A program made the position numbers and the translations under genes. The notes beneath the pieces were generated by a model. The model was not told the origin of the DNA. It did not search any database and saw only the letters and a list, made by a program, of their open reading frames with translations. From Saccharothrix sp. (GTDB lineage: Bacteria; Actinomycetota; Actinomycetes; Mycobacteriales; Pseudonocardiaceae), in NCBI RefSeq assembly GCF_031180885.1, contig NZ_JAPSLK010000001.1:1-64000 (forward strand): a stretch of 64,000 nucleotides of DNA, read 5' to 3'. Of the stretch, positions 1 to 9,896 are shown one piece after another (the first letter of the stretch is position 1; the number at the start of each line of letters is the position of its first letter).

Positions 1-110
1 GCGTCGCGGCTCGGCCGCCCTGAGGGTCGGCTCGTCGAGCCGCCTTTCCCGCCGATCGAAAGCGTGATCGTCGGGAAAGGCGACGCGACAAGCCGACGGC
101 GGCCTCGCGG
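1..110. repeat. Palindromic intergenic element, copy 1 of 3
   Basis: A near-perfect inverted repeat has 33-nt arms at 26-58 and 65-97 around the loop AAAGCG. It is flanked on the left by a CGCGGCTCGGCCGCC-type motif and on the right by GGCGGCCTCGCGG. The same architecture recurs at 20016-20126 and 25684-25791. It starts 17 nt past the stop codon of the minus-strand membrane protein at 128, so it may also end that transcript. The left edge may be cut by the window. Confidence 0.85.
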
Positions 111-127
111 TTACCAGGCGGCCGGGA

Positions 128-859
128 TCAGGCCGACTTGAAGTAGTGGTTGGCGTCCGGCTTGAACATGAACACCAGCGCGCCGATGGTCAGGGCCAGC
201 TGGATGATGCCGAACAGGCCCTGGATGACGCCGAAGATCCCCAGGCTGAACAGCAGGCCGATGCCGATCAGGCCGATCAGGCCGAAGATGATGCCCAGCC
301 CGCCGAGGACGGTGAGCGTGATGCGCGCCCAGTTGGCACCGTTGCGCATCTGGAGCACCACGACGATCCACACGGCGAAGATCACCAGCTGGAAGATGCC
401 GGTGCCGTAGGACGGCTCAACGGCCGCCGCCGAGGTGTCGAAGCCGGCGTCGCGCAGCGGCTTGAGGGCGGCCTCGGCCGCTTCCTTCGCGGTGATGAAG
501 CTGAAGATCGTCGACAGGACGCCCAGGGCCGCGCTGATCATGAAGAGCAGGAACGCGGTGTCCACGGACTTGGGGCGCGGCGGCCGGTGCATCTCGTGCG
601 GGGCCAGTGGCGGCGCGGCCGGCGGGTAGCCGGGCTGCTGCGGGTACCCGCCGGGCTGCTGCTGCTGGTAACCGCCCTGCTGGGGGTGGCCGCCCTGTTG
701 GGGGTGGCCGCCCTGCTGCGGGTAGCCACCCTGCTGCGGGTAGCCACCCTGCTGGGGGTGGCCGCCCTGCTGCGGGTAACCGCCCTGCTGGGGGTACCCG
801 CCCGGCTGCTGCGGGCCGTCCGGCCCGCCCTGGCCGTACGGGTTCTGAGGAGTGGTCAT
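128..859 (-). CDS. Membrane protein with GGYPQQ-repeat N-terminus
   Basis: 243 aa. The first ~75 residues are a low-complexity tail of repeated [12 protein letters not shown] units, presumably cytoplasmic and disordered. An [15 protein letters not shown] segment follows, leading into about four hydrophobic helices (residues ~98-120, 150-172, 180-210, 212-235). The motif [15 protein letters not shown] is shared with the neighbouring membrane protein at 1119-1625 ([14 protein letters not shown]), so the two are probably paralogues. A TACGGT hexamer lies 6 nt upstream of the ATG, suggesting a leaderless transcript. I do not recognise a biochemical function. Confidence 0.8.
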   Translation of the reverse strand: MTTPQNPYGQGGPDGPQQPGGYPQQGGYPQQGGHPQQGGYPQQGGYPQQGGHPQQGGHPQQGGYQQQQPGGYPQQPGYPPAAPPLAPHEMHRPPRPKSVDTAFLLFMISAALGVLSTIFSFITAKEAAEAALKPLRDAGFDTSAAAVEPSYGTGIFQLVIFAVWIVVVLQMRNGANWARITLTVLGGLGIIFGLIGLIGIGLLFSLGIFGVIQGLFGIIQLALTIGALVFMFKPDANHYFKSA

Positions 860-1118
860 GCGCGGACCGTAGAAGCATGTGCGCGCTTCGTCGACTTGAA
901 ATCACAATCCGTTAGCTACCCATGGTGCAAGGCCGCTGACGGAACGCTGTGATCCGGAGGTCCGCCGAACTGTCGAACCAGACATTTCCCGCGCCGGCCC
1001 CGGGGGCCAGGCACTTCTCTGACGACCACGTACGCCGGCGCTTCCGGGCGGGCACCCGGGAGCGCATCAGGACGTGCGGCACGTCACCCGCCGGCCGTAC
1101 CCGGAACCGGCCACGCGA
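860..1118. other. Intergenic, 259 bp between two membrane-protein genes
   Basis: No convincing gene. On the minus strand the TACGGT -10-like hexamer (866-871) precedes the 859 start. The remainder is GC-rich with no strong hairpin that I can see. Confidence 0.5.
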
Positions 1119-1625
1119 TCAGCCCGGTTGCAGCCTCGGCTTGGCGGTCGTGAAGTGCCCGGACACCGAAGGCAGGTACATCAGGACCAGGGCAATGCTG
1201 TCCAGGACCATCGTGATCACGCCGAACACGACTTCCTCGGGCGGGATCGCCAGCTGGAACGCCGCCGCAAGTCCCGACGCCACGGCGATCAGCCGCACGA
1301 CGCCCAGGAACACGCCGACCGCGCCGAACACGGTCAGCACGATCCGCGCCCAGTTGCGGCCCTGCGCCATCCGGTTGGCCAGCAGCGCGTACACCAGCAC
1401 CATCAGACCGCCCAGGAGCAGGCCGAACATCACGCCGCCGCTGGCCGCCGCGTCCAGCTCGTCCTGCGACAGCGTGGGCTGCTCCTTGCGCAGCCGGCCG
1501 ATCAGCATCTCCCGGTCGGCCAGCTGCACCAGGAACCGGCCGAGCCCGACGACGGCGCTGGCGATCCACAGCCACCGAGCGATGTCGATCAGCTTGGGGG
1601 GCGGGGTCACTCCCGGTCGAGCCAC
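1119..1625 (-). CDS. Small membrane protein downstream of hemB
   Basis: 168 aa with four predicted membrane helices (residues ~15-35, 63-85, 93-118, 128-152) and no catalytic motif. It carries the [14 protein letters not shown] motif found in the protein encoded at 128-859. The GTG at 1625 has a GGAGG seven bases upstream and overlaps the end of hemB. An internal GTG at 1610 forms a GTGA overlap with the hemB stop and is the alternative start. It is the last gene of the rex-hem transcription unit and corresponds in position to the membrane protein after hemB in mycobacteria. Function unknown. Confidence 0.8.
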   Translation of the reverse strand: MARPGVTPPPKLIDIARWLWIASAVVGLGRFLVQLADREMLIGRLRKEQPTLSQDELDAAASGGVMFGLLLGGLMVLVYALLANRMAQGRNWARIVLTVFGAVGVFLGVVRLIAVASGLAAAFQLAIPPEEVVFGVITMVLDSIALVLMYLPSVSGHFTTAKPRLQPG

Positions 1626-2584
1626 CGCGCCGCCTCCACCGCCCAGTAGGTGAGCACGATGTCCGCGCCCGCGCGGCGGATCGACGTCAGCGTCTCCAGC
1701 ACGGTCCGCTCGCGGTCGATCCAGCCGTTGCGGGCGGCGGCCTCGACCATCGCGTACTCGCCGGAGATCTGGTACGCCGCGACCGGCACGTTCGAGACCT
1801 GCGCGAGCGCCGCCAGCACGTCCAGGTACGGCAGGGCGGGCTTCACCATGACAATGTCCGCGCCCTCGGCGAGGTCCAGCTCGACCTCGCGCAGCGCCTC
1901 GCGGGCGTTGGCCGGGTCCTGCTGGTAGGTCTTGCGGTCACCCTTGAGCTGCGACTCCACCGCGTCCCGGAACGGCCCGTAGAGCGCGGAGGCGTACTTG
2001 GCGGAGTAGGCGAGGATGCCGGTGTCGGTGAACCCGGCCTCGTCCAGCGCGGCGCGGATGAACCCGATCTGGCCGTCCATCATGCCGCTGGGCCCGACGA
2101 CGTGGGCGCCGGCGCGGGCCTGGGCGACGGCCATCTCGCCGTAGATCTCCAGGGTGGCGTCGTTGTCGACCTCGCCGGTGGCGGTGAGCACGCCGCAGTG
2201 GCCGTGGTCGGTGAACTCGTCCAGGCAGCAGTCCGACATCAGCACGGTGCCGTCGCCGAGTTCGGACCGCAGGTCGCGCAGGGCGGCGTTGAGGATGCCG
2301 TCGGGGTCGGTCGCGCCGGAGCCGACGGCGTCCCGGGTGCTCGGGACGCCGAACAGCATGATGCCGCCGACCCCGGCCTGGACGGCCTCGACGGCGGCCT
2401 TGCGCAGCGACTCGCGGGTGTGCTGGAGCACGCCCGGCATGGACGCGATCTCGGCCGGCGCTTCCGCGCCTTCCTTGACGAACATCGGCAGCACGAGCTG
2501 GCGCGGCCGCACGGTGGTCTCGGCGACCAGGCGGCGCATCGCCGGCGTGGTGCGCAGGCGGCGCGGGCGGTGGGCGGGGAACAC
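1607..2584 (-). CDS. hemB: Delta-aminolevulinic acid dehydratase (porphobilinogen synthase)
   Basis: About 325 aa, full length for the family. It condenses two 5-aminolevulinate molecules to porphobilinogen, the second dedicated step of haem synthesis. The Schiff-base lysines are visible in [17 protein letters not shown] and [12 protein letters not shown]. The metal region reads [14 protein letters not shown]; the full three-cysteine zinc signature of animal and yeast enzymes is incomplete, so a magnesium-type enzyme is likely. I chose the GTG at 2584 because AGGGA lies about 9 nt upstream. The GTG at 2593 would sit directly against that ribosome site. It is the fourth hem gene of the operon, 62 nt after cobA/hemD. 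Confidence 0.95.
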   Translation of the reverse strand: MFPAHRPRRLRTTPAMRRLVAETTVRPRQLVLPMFVKEGAEAPAEIASMPGVLQHTRESLRKAAVEAVQAGVGGIMLFGVPSTRDAVGSGATDPDGILNAALRDLRSELGDGTVLMSDCCLDEFTDHGHCGVLTATGEVDNDATLEIYGEMAVAQARAGAHVVGPSGMMDGQIGFIRAALDEAGFTDTGILAYSAKYASALYGPFRDAVESQLKGDRKTYQQDPANAREALREVELDLAEGADIVMVKPALPYLDVLAALAQVSNVPVAAYQISGEYAMVEAAARNGWIDRERTVLETLTSIRRAGADIVLTYWAVEAARWLDRE

Positions 2585-2646
2585 GGGTGGCACTCCCTAC
2601 GAAACAGGTCGGGGCCACCGTGGAAGTGACCCCGACCGATTGCTGT

Positions 2647-4179
2647 TTACGAGCGACGCAAACGCTTGGTCTTGCGCGGGGGCGGCAGTGCACCCTCCGC
2701 ACGAAGACGGGCCGCGTGCTGGGCCAGCGCGTCGACCAGGGCCGGCACGTTGGCGTCCTCCGGCTGCACGTCGACCCGCAGGCCGAACTCGCGCGCCGTC
2801 TCCGCGGTCTGCGGGCCGATGCACGCGACGAGGGTCCGGGCGTGCGGCTTGCCCGCGATGCCGACCAGGTTCCGCACGGTGGACGACGAGGTGAAGCACA
2901 CCGCGTCGAACCCGCCGGACTTGATCATCTCGCGGGTGTCGGCGGGCGGCGGGGCGGCGCGGACGGTCCGGTAGGCCGTCACGTCGTCGATCTCCCAGCC
3001 GCGCTCGCGCAGGCCCGCCGCGAGGGTCTCGGTGGCGATGTCGGCCCGGGGCAGCAGCACGCGGTCCACCGGGTCGAGGATGTCGTCGTAGGGCGGGAAG
3101 TCGGCCAGCAGGCCCTCGGAGGACTGCTCGCCGGAGGGCACCAGCTCGGGGATGATCCCGAACGAGCGCACCTTCGCCGCCGTGGACTCGCCCACGCACG
3201 CGATCTTCACGCCGGAGAACGCCCGCGCGTCCAGGCCGAACTCGCGGAACTTCTCCCACACCGCGCGCACGGCGTTGGTCGAGGTGAACACGACCCACTG
3301 GTAGCGGCCGTCGACCAGGCCCTTGACCGAGCGCTCCATCTGCGCGGGCGAGCGGGGCGGCTCGACCGAGATGGTCGGCACCTCCACCGGGATCGCGCCG
3401 TGCGAGTGCAGCCGGTCGCTCATGGCGCCCGCCTGCTCCTTGGTGCGCGGCACCAGCACCCGCCAGCCGTACAGGGCGCGGGACTCCCACCAGGACAGCT
3501 TCGCGCGGTTCGCGACGGCCGCGCCGACGGTCACCACCAGCGGTCCGGCGAGGTCGCCGGCGTCGGCGGCCAGCGACGCCAGGGTGGTGTCCACGGTGCG
3601 CTGGCCGAAGCCGGTGCCGTCCGCGGTCACCGCGACCGGGGTCTGCGGGGCCAGGCCGTGCTCGACCAGCGAGGACGCGGCCTCGGCGAGGTGGCTGCCG
3701 GTGGCGTGCAGCACGAGCGTGCCGGGCGCGGCGGCCAGGCTCGCCCAGTCGGTGACGCCCCGGACGTCGGCCTCGGTGTGCACGGCGCCGAGCGCCACGC
3801 CCGCGTACGCGGGCACCGCCGTGCCCGCCGGGACGCCCGGCACCACGTCGAACGCGATGGTCGTCTTCGAGACGGCGTGCGCCTCCTTGACCACGGAGTC
3901 CAGCGTCAGCGGGTCACCCGCCACCAGCCGGACCACGGTGTGGCCGTTCTTCGCCTCGGCGACCAGGTCCTTCGCCACGTCGGCCGGGTCGCCGACCGCC
4001 GGGCGGGTCTCGACGCCGTCCGGTACGAGGGCGACCACCTCGGCCGGCACGTCCGGGTCCGTCACCACCAGCTCGGCCTTGGCGAGCAGGTCACGGGCAC
4101 GGACCGTGAGCAGGCCGGTGTCGCCGGGGCCGGAACCCACGAAGGCGACGCGGCCAGGGGTCTTGCGTGCGCGGGTCAT
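2647..4179 (-). CDS. hemD: Uroporphyrinogen-III synthase fused to a CobA-like methyltransferase domain
   Basis: About 510 aa with two domains. The N-terminal half (about 10-245) is a tetrapyrrole (SAM-dependent) methylase fold starting with VAFVGSGPGDTGLLTV. The C-terminal half (about 255-500) is uroporphyrinogen-III synthase, which closes hydroxymethylbilane into the macrocycle (VFTSTNAVRAVWEKF, CVGESTAAKVRSFG, CFTSSSTVRNLVG). The methylase half has VRLVAGDPLTLDSV where active SUMT enzymes carry a GGDP-FGRG motif, so its activity is doubtful. The ATG at 4179 is preferred because GGGGAG lies 7 nt upstream. An ATG at 4194 overlaps the hemC stop and is the alternative. Confidence 0.92.
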   Translation of the reverse strand: MTRARKTPGRVAFVGSGPGDTGLLTVRARDLLAKAELVVTDPDVPAEVVALVPDGVETRPAVGDPADVAKDLVAEAKNGHTVVRLVAGDPLTLDSVVKEAHAVSKTTIAFDVVPGVPAGTAVPAYAGVALGAVHTEADVRGVTDWASLAAAPGTLVLHATGSHLAEAASSLVEHGLAPQTPVAVTADGTGFGQRTVDTTLASLAADAGDLAGPLVVTVGAAVANRAKLSWWESRALYGWRVLVPRTKEQAGAMSDRLHSHGAIPVEVPTISVEPPRSPAQMERSVKGLVDGRYQWVVFTSTNAVRAVWEKFREFGLDARAFSGVKIACVGESTAAKVRSFGIIPELVPSGEQSSEGLLADFPPYDDILDPVDRVLLPRADIATETLAAGLRERGWEIDDVTAYRTVRAAPPPADTREMIKSGGFDAVCFTSSSTVRNLVGIAGKPHARTLVACIGPQTAETAREFGLRVDVQPEDANVPALVDALAQHAARLRAEGALPPPRKTKRLRRS

Positions 4180-4193
4180 CAGGGCACTCCCCA

Positions 4194-5131
4194 TCAACTA
4201 CGCCCTTCCGACCGCGCAGCGGCGAGGCCGGAAAGGTCGAGCAACTCGGCGGCCAGCGCGCGGCCGAGTTCCTCTGCTGCGGTCAAGTCACCGGTGGCGG
4301 ACGCACGGAGGAGGTCGCCGTCCTCCGCCGCCATGACCCCGCGCAGGGACAGGCGGAGGACTACCGCTCCCTGCTCGTCGAGGTCTTCCACCACATCGGC
4401 CAGTGCGCCGACCGGCGCGCTGCAACCAGCCTCGAGCGCGGCCAACAGGGCGCGCTCGGCGGCGACAGCGGCCCGACTGGCCGAGTCGTCCAGAGTGGAC
4501 CGGAGGAGGTGCTCGGTGTCGACGTCGTCGACCCGGCACTCCACCGCGAGGGCGCCCTGGGCGGGCGCGGGGAGCATCTGGATGGGCTCCAGGGTCTCGG
4601 TGATCTCGGCGGTGCGGCCCAGGCGCGCGATGCCCGCGCGGGCCAGCACGACGGCGTCCAGCTCGCCGTCGTTCACCTTGCGGATGCGGGTGTCCACGTT
4701 GCCGCGCAGCGCCACGACCTCCAGCCCGAGCCCGAGGGCTTCGAGCTGGGCGGCCCGGCGGGGCGAGCCGGTGCCGACGCGCGCGCCGGCGGGCAGCTCA
4801 CCGAGGGTCAGGCCGTCCCGGGCGACCAGTGCGTCGCGCGGGTCCTCGCGCGGGGGCACGGCGGCCAGCGAGAGCCGGGGGTCGCGGGCGGTGGGCAGGT
4901 CCTTGTAGGAGTGGACGGCGACGTCGATCTCGCCGTTCGCCAGCGCGTCGCGCAGCGCCGAGGTGAACACCCCGACGCCGATCTCGGCGATCGGCGCGGA
5001 CGACCGGTCGCCGGGGGTGGAGATGGTCACGATCTCCACGTCGGCGCCCGCGGCGCGCAACGCGTCGGCCACGTGACCGGTCTGCGCGAGTGCCAGGGCA
5101 CTGCCGCGCGTGCCGATCCTCAGGGTGCGGT

Positions 5132-5135
<4 letters not shown>
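4194..5135 (-). CDS. hemC: Porphobilinogen deaminase (hydroxymethylbilane synthase)
   Basis: 313 aa, normal length. It polymerises four porphobilinogen units onto a covalently bound dipyrromethane cofactor. The opening [14 protein letters not shown], the substrate loop SYKDLPT, and the cofactor cysteine in [16 protein letters not shown] (about residue 240) are all present. The GTG start overlaps the hemA stop by four bases (GTGA), indicating translational coupling. Second hem gene of the Rex-controlled operon. Confidence 0.97.
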
Positions 5136-6466
<1,331 letters not shown>

Positions 6467-6536
6467 GCAGGAACCCTGCCCATGGTCGGCTCCGCCGACG
6501 TGTCCCCGTAGGCCCTCCGGCCCACAACCCGCACGA

Positions 6537-7340
6537 TCACGGGCGAATCACCACCCCGTCCACACCGACACCGTTGACGACGTCACCGGCGGCCTCGTCA
6601 GCCCGTCGCGCGACGTGGAACGACAGGATCTGCATCTCGACCGCCAGGTCGACCTTGCGCACCTCGACGTAGTCCGGCACTTGGAGCACAACGGGTGCGA
6701 AGTTCAGGATGCACTGCACTCCGGCGGATACCAAACGGTCGCAGACGGCTTGAGCGGCCTGCGGCGGCGTCGCGATGACCCCGATCGAGACCTCGCGTTC
6801 GGCGCAGACGGACGTGATGTCGTCGATGTGGTTGACAGGTATGCCACCTACGGGCACTCCGGTCAGGTCCGGGTCGATGTCGAAGAGCGCGGCGACCGGG
6901 AAACCCCGGCTCGGGAAGCCGCCGTAGTTGGCCAGCGCGTGACCAAGATTACCGATCCCGACGACCGCGACGGAGTGCTTCCGGGTCAGTCCGAGGATGC
7001 GCTCGATGTGGCTCACGAGCACCTCGACGTCGTAGCCGACGCCCCGCGTGCCGTACGAGCCGACGTAGGACAGGTCCTTGCGCAGCTTCGCCGAGTTGAC
7101 CCCGGCGGCGCCCGCCAGCTCCTCGCTGGAGATGGTGGTCACGCCCTGCTCGGCCATGCCGGAGAGCACCCTCAGGTAGACGGCCAGCCGGGCCACGGCG
7201 GCCTCCGGGATGGCCCGGGCGCGCTCGCGCACGTCGGCGGCGGACTCGGCGGGCGCGTCGGCGGATCTCTTCGCGGCGGCGGTGGTCACAACCTCGTCAC
7301 CCGCGCCCCGCCGATCCACCACGCTGGCTCTCCTCGACAT
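6537..7340 (-). CDS. rex: Redox-sensing transcriptional repressor Rex
   Basis: 267 aa. The N-terminal winged helix (about residues 45-115) contains [27 protein letters not shown], typical of Rex. The Rossmann NADH-sensing domain follows, with [17 protein letters not shown] and [14 protein letters not shown]. Rex releases DNA when NADH is high. I chose the ATG at 7340 (MSRRAS...), which gives the usual Rex length. A Rex operator lies about 60 bp upstream at 7399-7416, so the rex-hemACDB operon is probably autoregulated, as described for the rex-hem operon of Streptomyces coelicolor. Confidence 0.95.
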   Translation of the reverse strand: MSRRASVVDRRGAGDEVVTTAAAKRSADAPAESAADVRERARAIPEAAVARLAVYLRVLSGMAEQGVTTISSEELAGAAGVNSAKLRKDLSYVGSYGTRGVGYDVEVLVSHIERILGLTRKHSVAVVGIGNLGHALANYGGFPSRGFPVAALFDIDPDLTGVPVGGIPVNHIDDITSVCAEREVSIGVIATPPQAAQAVCDRLVSAGVQCILNFAPVVLQVPDYVEVRKVDLAVEMQILSFHVARRADEAAGDVVNGVGVDGVVIRP

Positions 7341-7398
7341 CCGACCGATTGACCCGCCGGGCACCGTCACCAGCGGGGTGATAGGCCCACCGTACCGC

Positions 7399-7416
7399 TT
7401 GTGAACGGATGCACAA
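7399..7416. promoter_or_regulatory. Rex operator (ROP) upstream of rex-hemACDB
   Basis: The sequence TTGTGAACGGATGCACAA fits the actinomycete Rex box, a TTGTG half and a CACAA half separated by 8 bp (consensus TGTGAAC-N-TTCACA). It lies between the rex start and the divergent upstream region, where binding would block the rex-hem promoter. Confidence 0.88.
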
Positions 7417-7628
7417 AGTTGATGGGCGGCGGCCGGCACGGCCACCTGATCCCGGTCAACCCCCCATGGAACATCCCCCCGCAACGAAAGGGGGCCGGGC
7501 GCGGGCGTGGATACGCGCCGCACTCGGCCCCGGGCGGTTTCGGCCTGGTCCTCCAGCGCCGTTCCACCATCGAGTGAACCTCGCACGAGGTCCGCTCAAG
7601 ATCGAGGGCGGTGTCCGGTTCGGGTGAA
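7417..7628. other. Intergenic sequence upstream of the Rex box
   Basis: With the 58 bp between rex and the operator, this completes the 288-bp gap between rex and the molybdopterin oxidoreductase. I see no gene and no strong hairpin. The rex promoter should lie around the operator. Confidence 0.5.
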
Positions 7629-9116
7629 TCACCCGACCGTGAAGGAGACGGAGTGCCAGCCGGTCGCGCCGTCCGGGACCGGGGCCACCCGCGCCTGCGG
7701 CTGGGTGGAGCCGGACTTGTCGGTGGCGCGGCTCTCGACGGTGTGGCGACCGGGGTCCAGGTCGAGCGGGAGGCGCCACATGCGCCAGGTGGCGTCGTCG
7801 ACGTCGGCGGACAGCTCCGCGACCTGCCACGGGCCGCCGTCCACCCGGACCTCGACCTTCGCGATGCCCGTCGGCTGCGCCCAGGCGACGCCCGCGACGG
7901 TGACCCGGCGACCGGTCGTCGACCGGCCCTTCGGGGCGTCGATGCGGGACATGGTCTTGATCGGGGCGCGTTCGGCCCAGCCGCGGTCGAGCCAGTAGGC
8001 GCGCTTGGCGGCGAAGGTGGTGAGTTCGAGGTCGACGACCCACTTGGTGGCGCTGACGTAGCCGTAGAGGCCGGGGACGACCAGGCGGGCGGGGAAGCCG
8101 TGCTCGACGGGGAGGGGTTCGCCGTTCATGCCGAGGGCGATCAGGGCGCCCCGGGCGGGGTCCCGGACGACGTCCACGGGGGTGCCCGCCGTCCACCCGT
8201 CGGCGCTGGTGGAGAAGAGCTGGTCGGCGTCGGGCCGGATGCCCGCCTCGTCCAGGACCTCGTGGAGGGGAACGCCGATGAAGGTGGCCGTGGAGACGTA
8301 GGGGCCGCCGACCTCGTTGGAGACGCAGGTCATGGTGATGGCGCGTTCGACCAGGTCGCGGCGGCGGAGGTCGGCGTAGTGGAGGGTCAGTTCGCGGTCG
8401 ACCAGGCCGTGGACGCGCAGGGTCCAGTCCTCTGCGCGCAGGCGCGGGACGCTCAGGGCGGTGTCGATGCGGTAGAAGTCGCGGTTGGGCGTGATGAACG
8501 AGGGCGTGCCGTCCTGGACGAAGTCCGCGCCGGCCGGGATGGCAGGCGCTTTCTTGGCCGCCTTCAACTCCCCGACGGCCGCCCGAGACCCTTCGACATC
8601 CGTCCGCGTGCCGAGGGCCTGCCCACCGAGCCCGGCGAACGCGCTGGCCCCGGCCACGATGAGCAGGTTGCGGCGGCTCTCGACGTGCCGCTCGGGCTGG
8701 GCCTCGCCGTGCAGCCACCGGAACACCCCGATCCCGACCGCGCCGGCCGCCAGTGGCGCGAGAATCGCGAGTTGCCCCAGGTCAGGCCGATAAAGCACCG
8801 CCGCGACCCCGACCGCCCCGAGGACGCCGGCCAGGACGGTGCCCGGCGTGGCCGTCTTTCGCGACAGCAGCCCGGCCACGACCGCCAGCGCCGCGATGAC
8901 CAGTGCGATGCCGATCAGGAGGACGAGCTTGTCGTAGGTCCCGAAGGCGCGGACGGCGAAGTCCTTGAGGGGGGTCGGGGTGAGGTCGATGACCGCGTTG
9001 CCGACCGCGAGGAACGGCGAGGCGGCGGGGCCGACGAGCGCGGCGACGAGGTGCCCGGCGGCCAGCGCGGCGACGAGGCTCACGATCCCGACCAGTGCGG
9101 CGGTCCAACGGCTCAT
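7629..9116 (-). CDS. Membrane-anchored molybdopterin-dependent oxidoreductase (sulfite oxidase family)
   Basis: 495 aa. About five membrane helices (residues ~5-145) precede a sulfite-oxidase-type Mo-cofactor domain (about 220-400). The cofactor cysteine is in AITMTCVSNEVGGP, followed by TFIGVPLHEVLDEAGI. A C-terminal Mo-co dimerisation domain (about 405-495) contains VTVAGVAWAQPTGIAKVEVRVDGGPW. The catalytic part should face outside the membrane. The substrate cannot be read from sequence; sulfite, sulfoxides or other S/N-oxides are possible. The start is the ATG at 9116, immediately before the first helix. Confidence 0.88.
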   Translation of the reverse strand: MSRWTAALVGIVSLVAALAAGHLVAALVGPAASPFLAVGNAVIDLTPTPLKDFAVRAFGTYDKLVLLIGIALVIAALAVVAGLLSRKTATPGTVLAGVLGAVGVAAVLYRPDLGQLAILAPLAAGAVGIGVFRWLHGEAQPERHVESRRNLLIVAGASAFAGLGGQALGTRTDVEGSRAAVGELKAAKKAPAIPAGADFVQDGTPSFITPNRDFYRIDTALSVPRLRAEDWTLRVHGLVDRELTLHYADLRRRDLVERAITMTCVSNEVGGPYVSTATFIGVPLHEVLDEAGIRPDADQLFSTSADGWTAGTPVDVVRDPARGALIALGMNGEPLPVEHGFPARLVVPGLYGYVSATKWVVDLELTTFAAKRAYWLDRGWAERAPIKTMSRIDAPKGRSTTGRRVTVAGVAWAQPTGIAKVEVRVDGGPWQVAELSADVDDATWRMWRLPLDLDPGRHTVESRATDKSGSTQPQARVAPVPDGATGWHSVSFTVG

Positions 9117-9198
9117 ACGAAGAATTCGACACCCACCGCCGCCCGGTTCGCCGATTCCGTAAGCCCCCGGTAATTCCCTCCCCTTTCGGGGCGCCGCC

Positions 9199-9435
9199 TC
9201 AGGCCAGCGCCGCCCGCAACCGCTCCTCCTCGACGGACCAGTACCCGTGCTCCTCACCGTCCACGAGGATCACCGGCACCCGGTCCCCGTACTCGGCACG
9301 CAGCTCCCGATCACTGTCGACGTCCTGCACGTCCCAGGACACCCCAAGCTCCCCGCAGATCCGCTCGAGGTCGGCTTTGGCCTGGTCACAGGCATGGCAG
9401 TCAACCCGGCTCATCAGTGTCACGTGGTGGCTCAC
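9199..9435 (-). CDS. Glutaredoxin-like thiol-disulfide protein
   Basis: 78 aa glutaredoxin fold with the redox motif CHAC in SRVDCHACDQAKADLERI and the cis-proline segment RVPVILVDGEEHGYWS. In mycothiol-producing actinobacteria such proteins are mycoredoxin-like candidates or general reductases. The usual mycoredoxin CGYC/CxxC setting is not exact, so I leave the partner open. The GTG at 9435 lies 6 nt after the -10-like GAGAAT. A glutaredoxin-like gene also lies beside the hem genes in mycobacteria. Confidence 0.85.
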   Translation of the reverse strand: MSHHVTLMSRVDCHACDQAKADLERICGELGVSWDVQDVDSDRELRAEYGDRVPVILVDGEEHGYWSVEEERLRAALA

Positions 9436-9896
9436 ACCCCGATTCTCGCAGCCACCCACCGCCCCTCACCCACCGGAATTGTCAGTCCCCGATGAGACAA
9501 TGGAGACGGGGGCCGGAGGCCACGCCCACGCGCCGCAGAGCGGCACCAAGCCCACCGACCGCCGACCCACCGAGGGTCGACCGCTCACCCGCCGACTGCC
9601 GCACGCCCGGACAGCGCCTCCAGGCCGACAGCCGCCAGCCCGCACCGGCACCCTCCCAGCCGCCCACGCCCCGCCGGCACCTCCCCGGGCCGCCGTGCCG
9701 GCACCAGCCAGCCCGGCTCGCCCAGCCCTCGCGGCCGTCCGAGCCCGGCCCGGCCAGCCCAGCCCAGCAAGGCCGGCCCGGCCCGGCCAGACCAGCCAGC
9801 GCGGCCCGGCCAGACCGCGCGACCGCCTGGCCACGCCCGAACCCCTCGCCATCCCCACCGCACCTGCCGGCCACCGGTCGGGGCCGCGCCGCCGGC
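9436..9896. other. 461-bp low-complexity GC-rich intergenic region
   Basis: The stretch 9640-9860 is built from iterated CCCGGCC, CAGCCC and GGCCAG words, which gives open frames in several phases on both strands. None resembles a protein family, and codon phase is not consistent. It separates the glutaredoxin gene from the end of the acyl-CoA ligase. I see no defined hairpin. Confidence 0.6.

Noticed and set aside
640..800. Regular repeats that could suggest a CRISPR array
   Set aside because: They are in-frame codons for GGYPQQ peptide repeats of the membrane protein, with no unique spacers.
9460..9890. Possible genes in the GC-rich low-complexity region
   Set aside because: Frames are open in several phases at once and the products are Ala/Gly/Arg/Pro mixtures with no homology.
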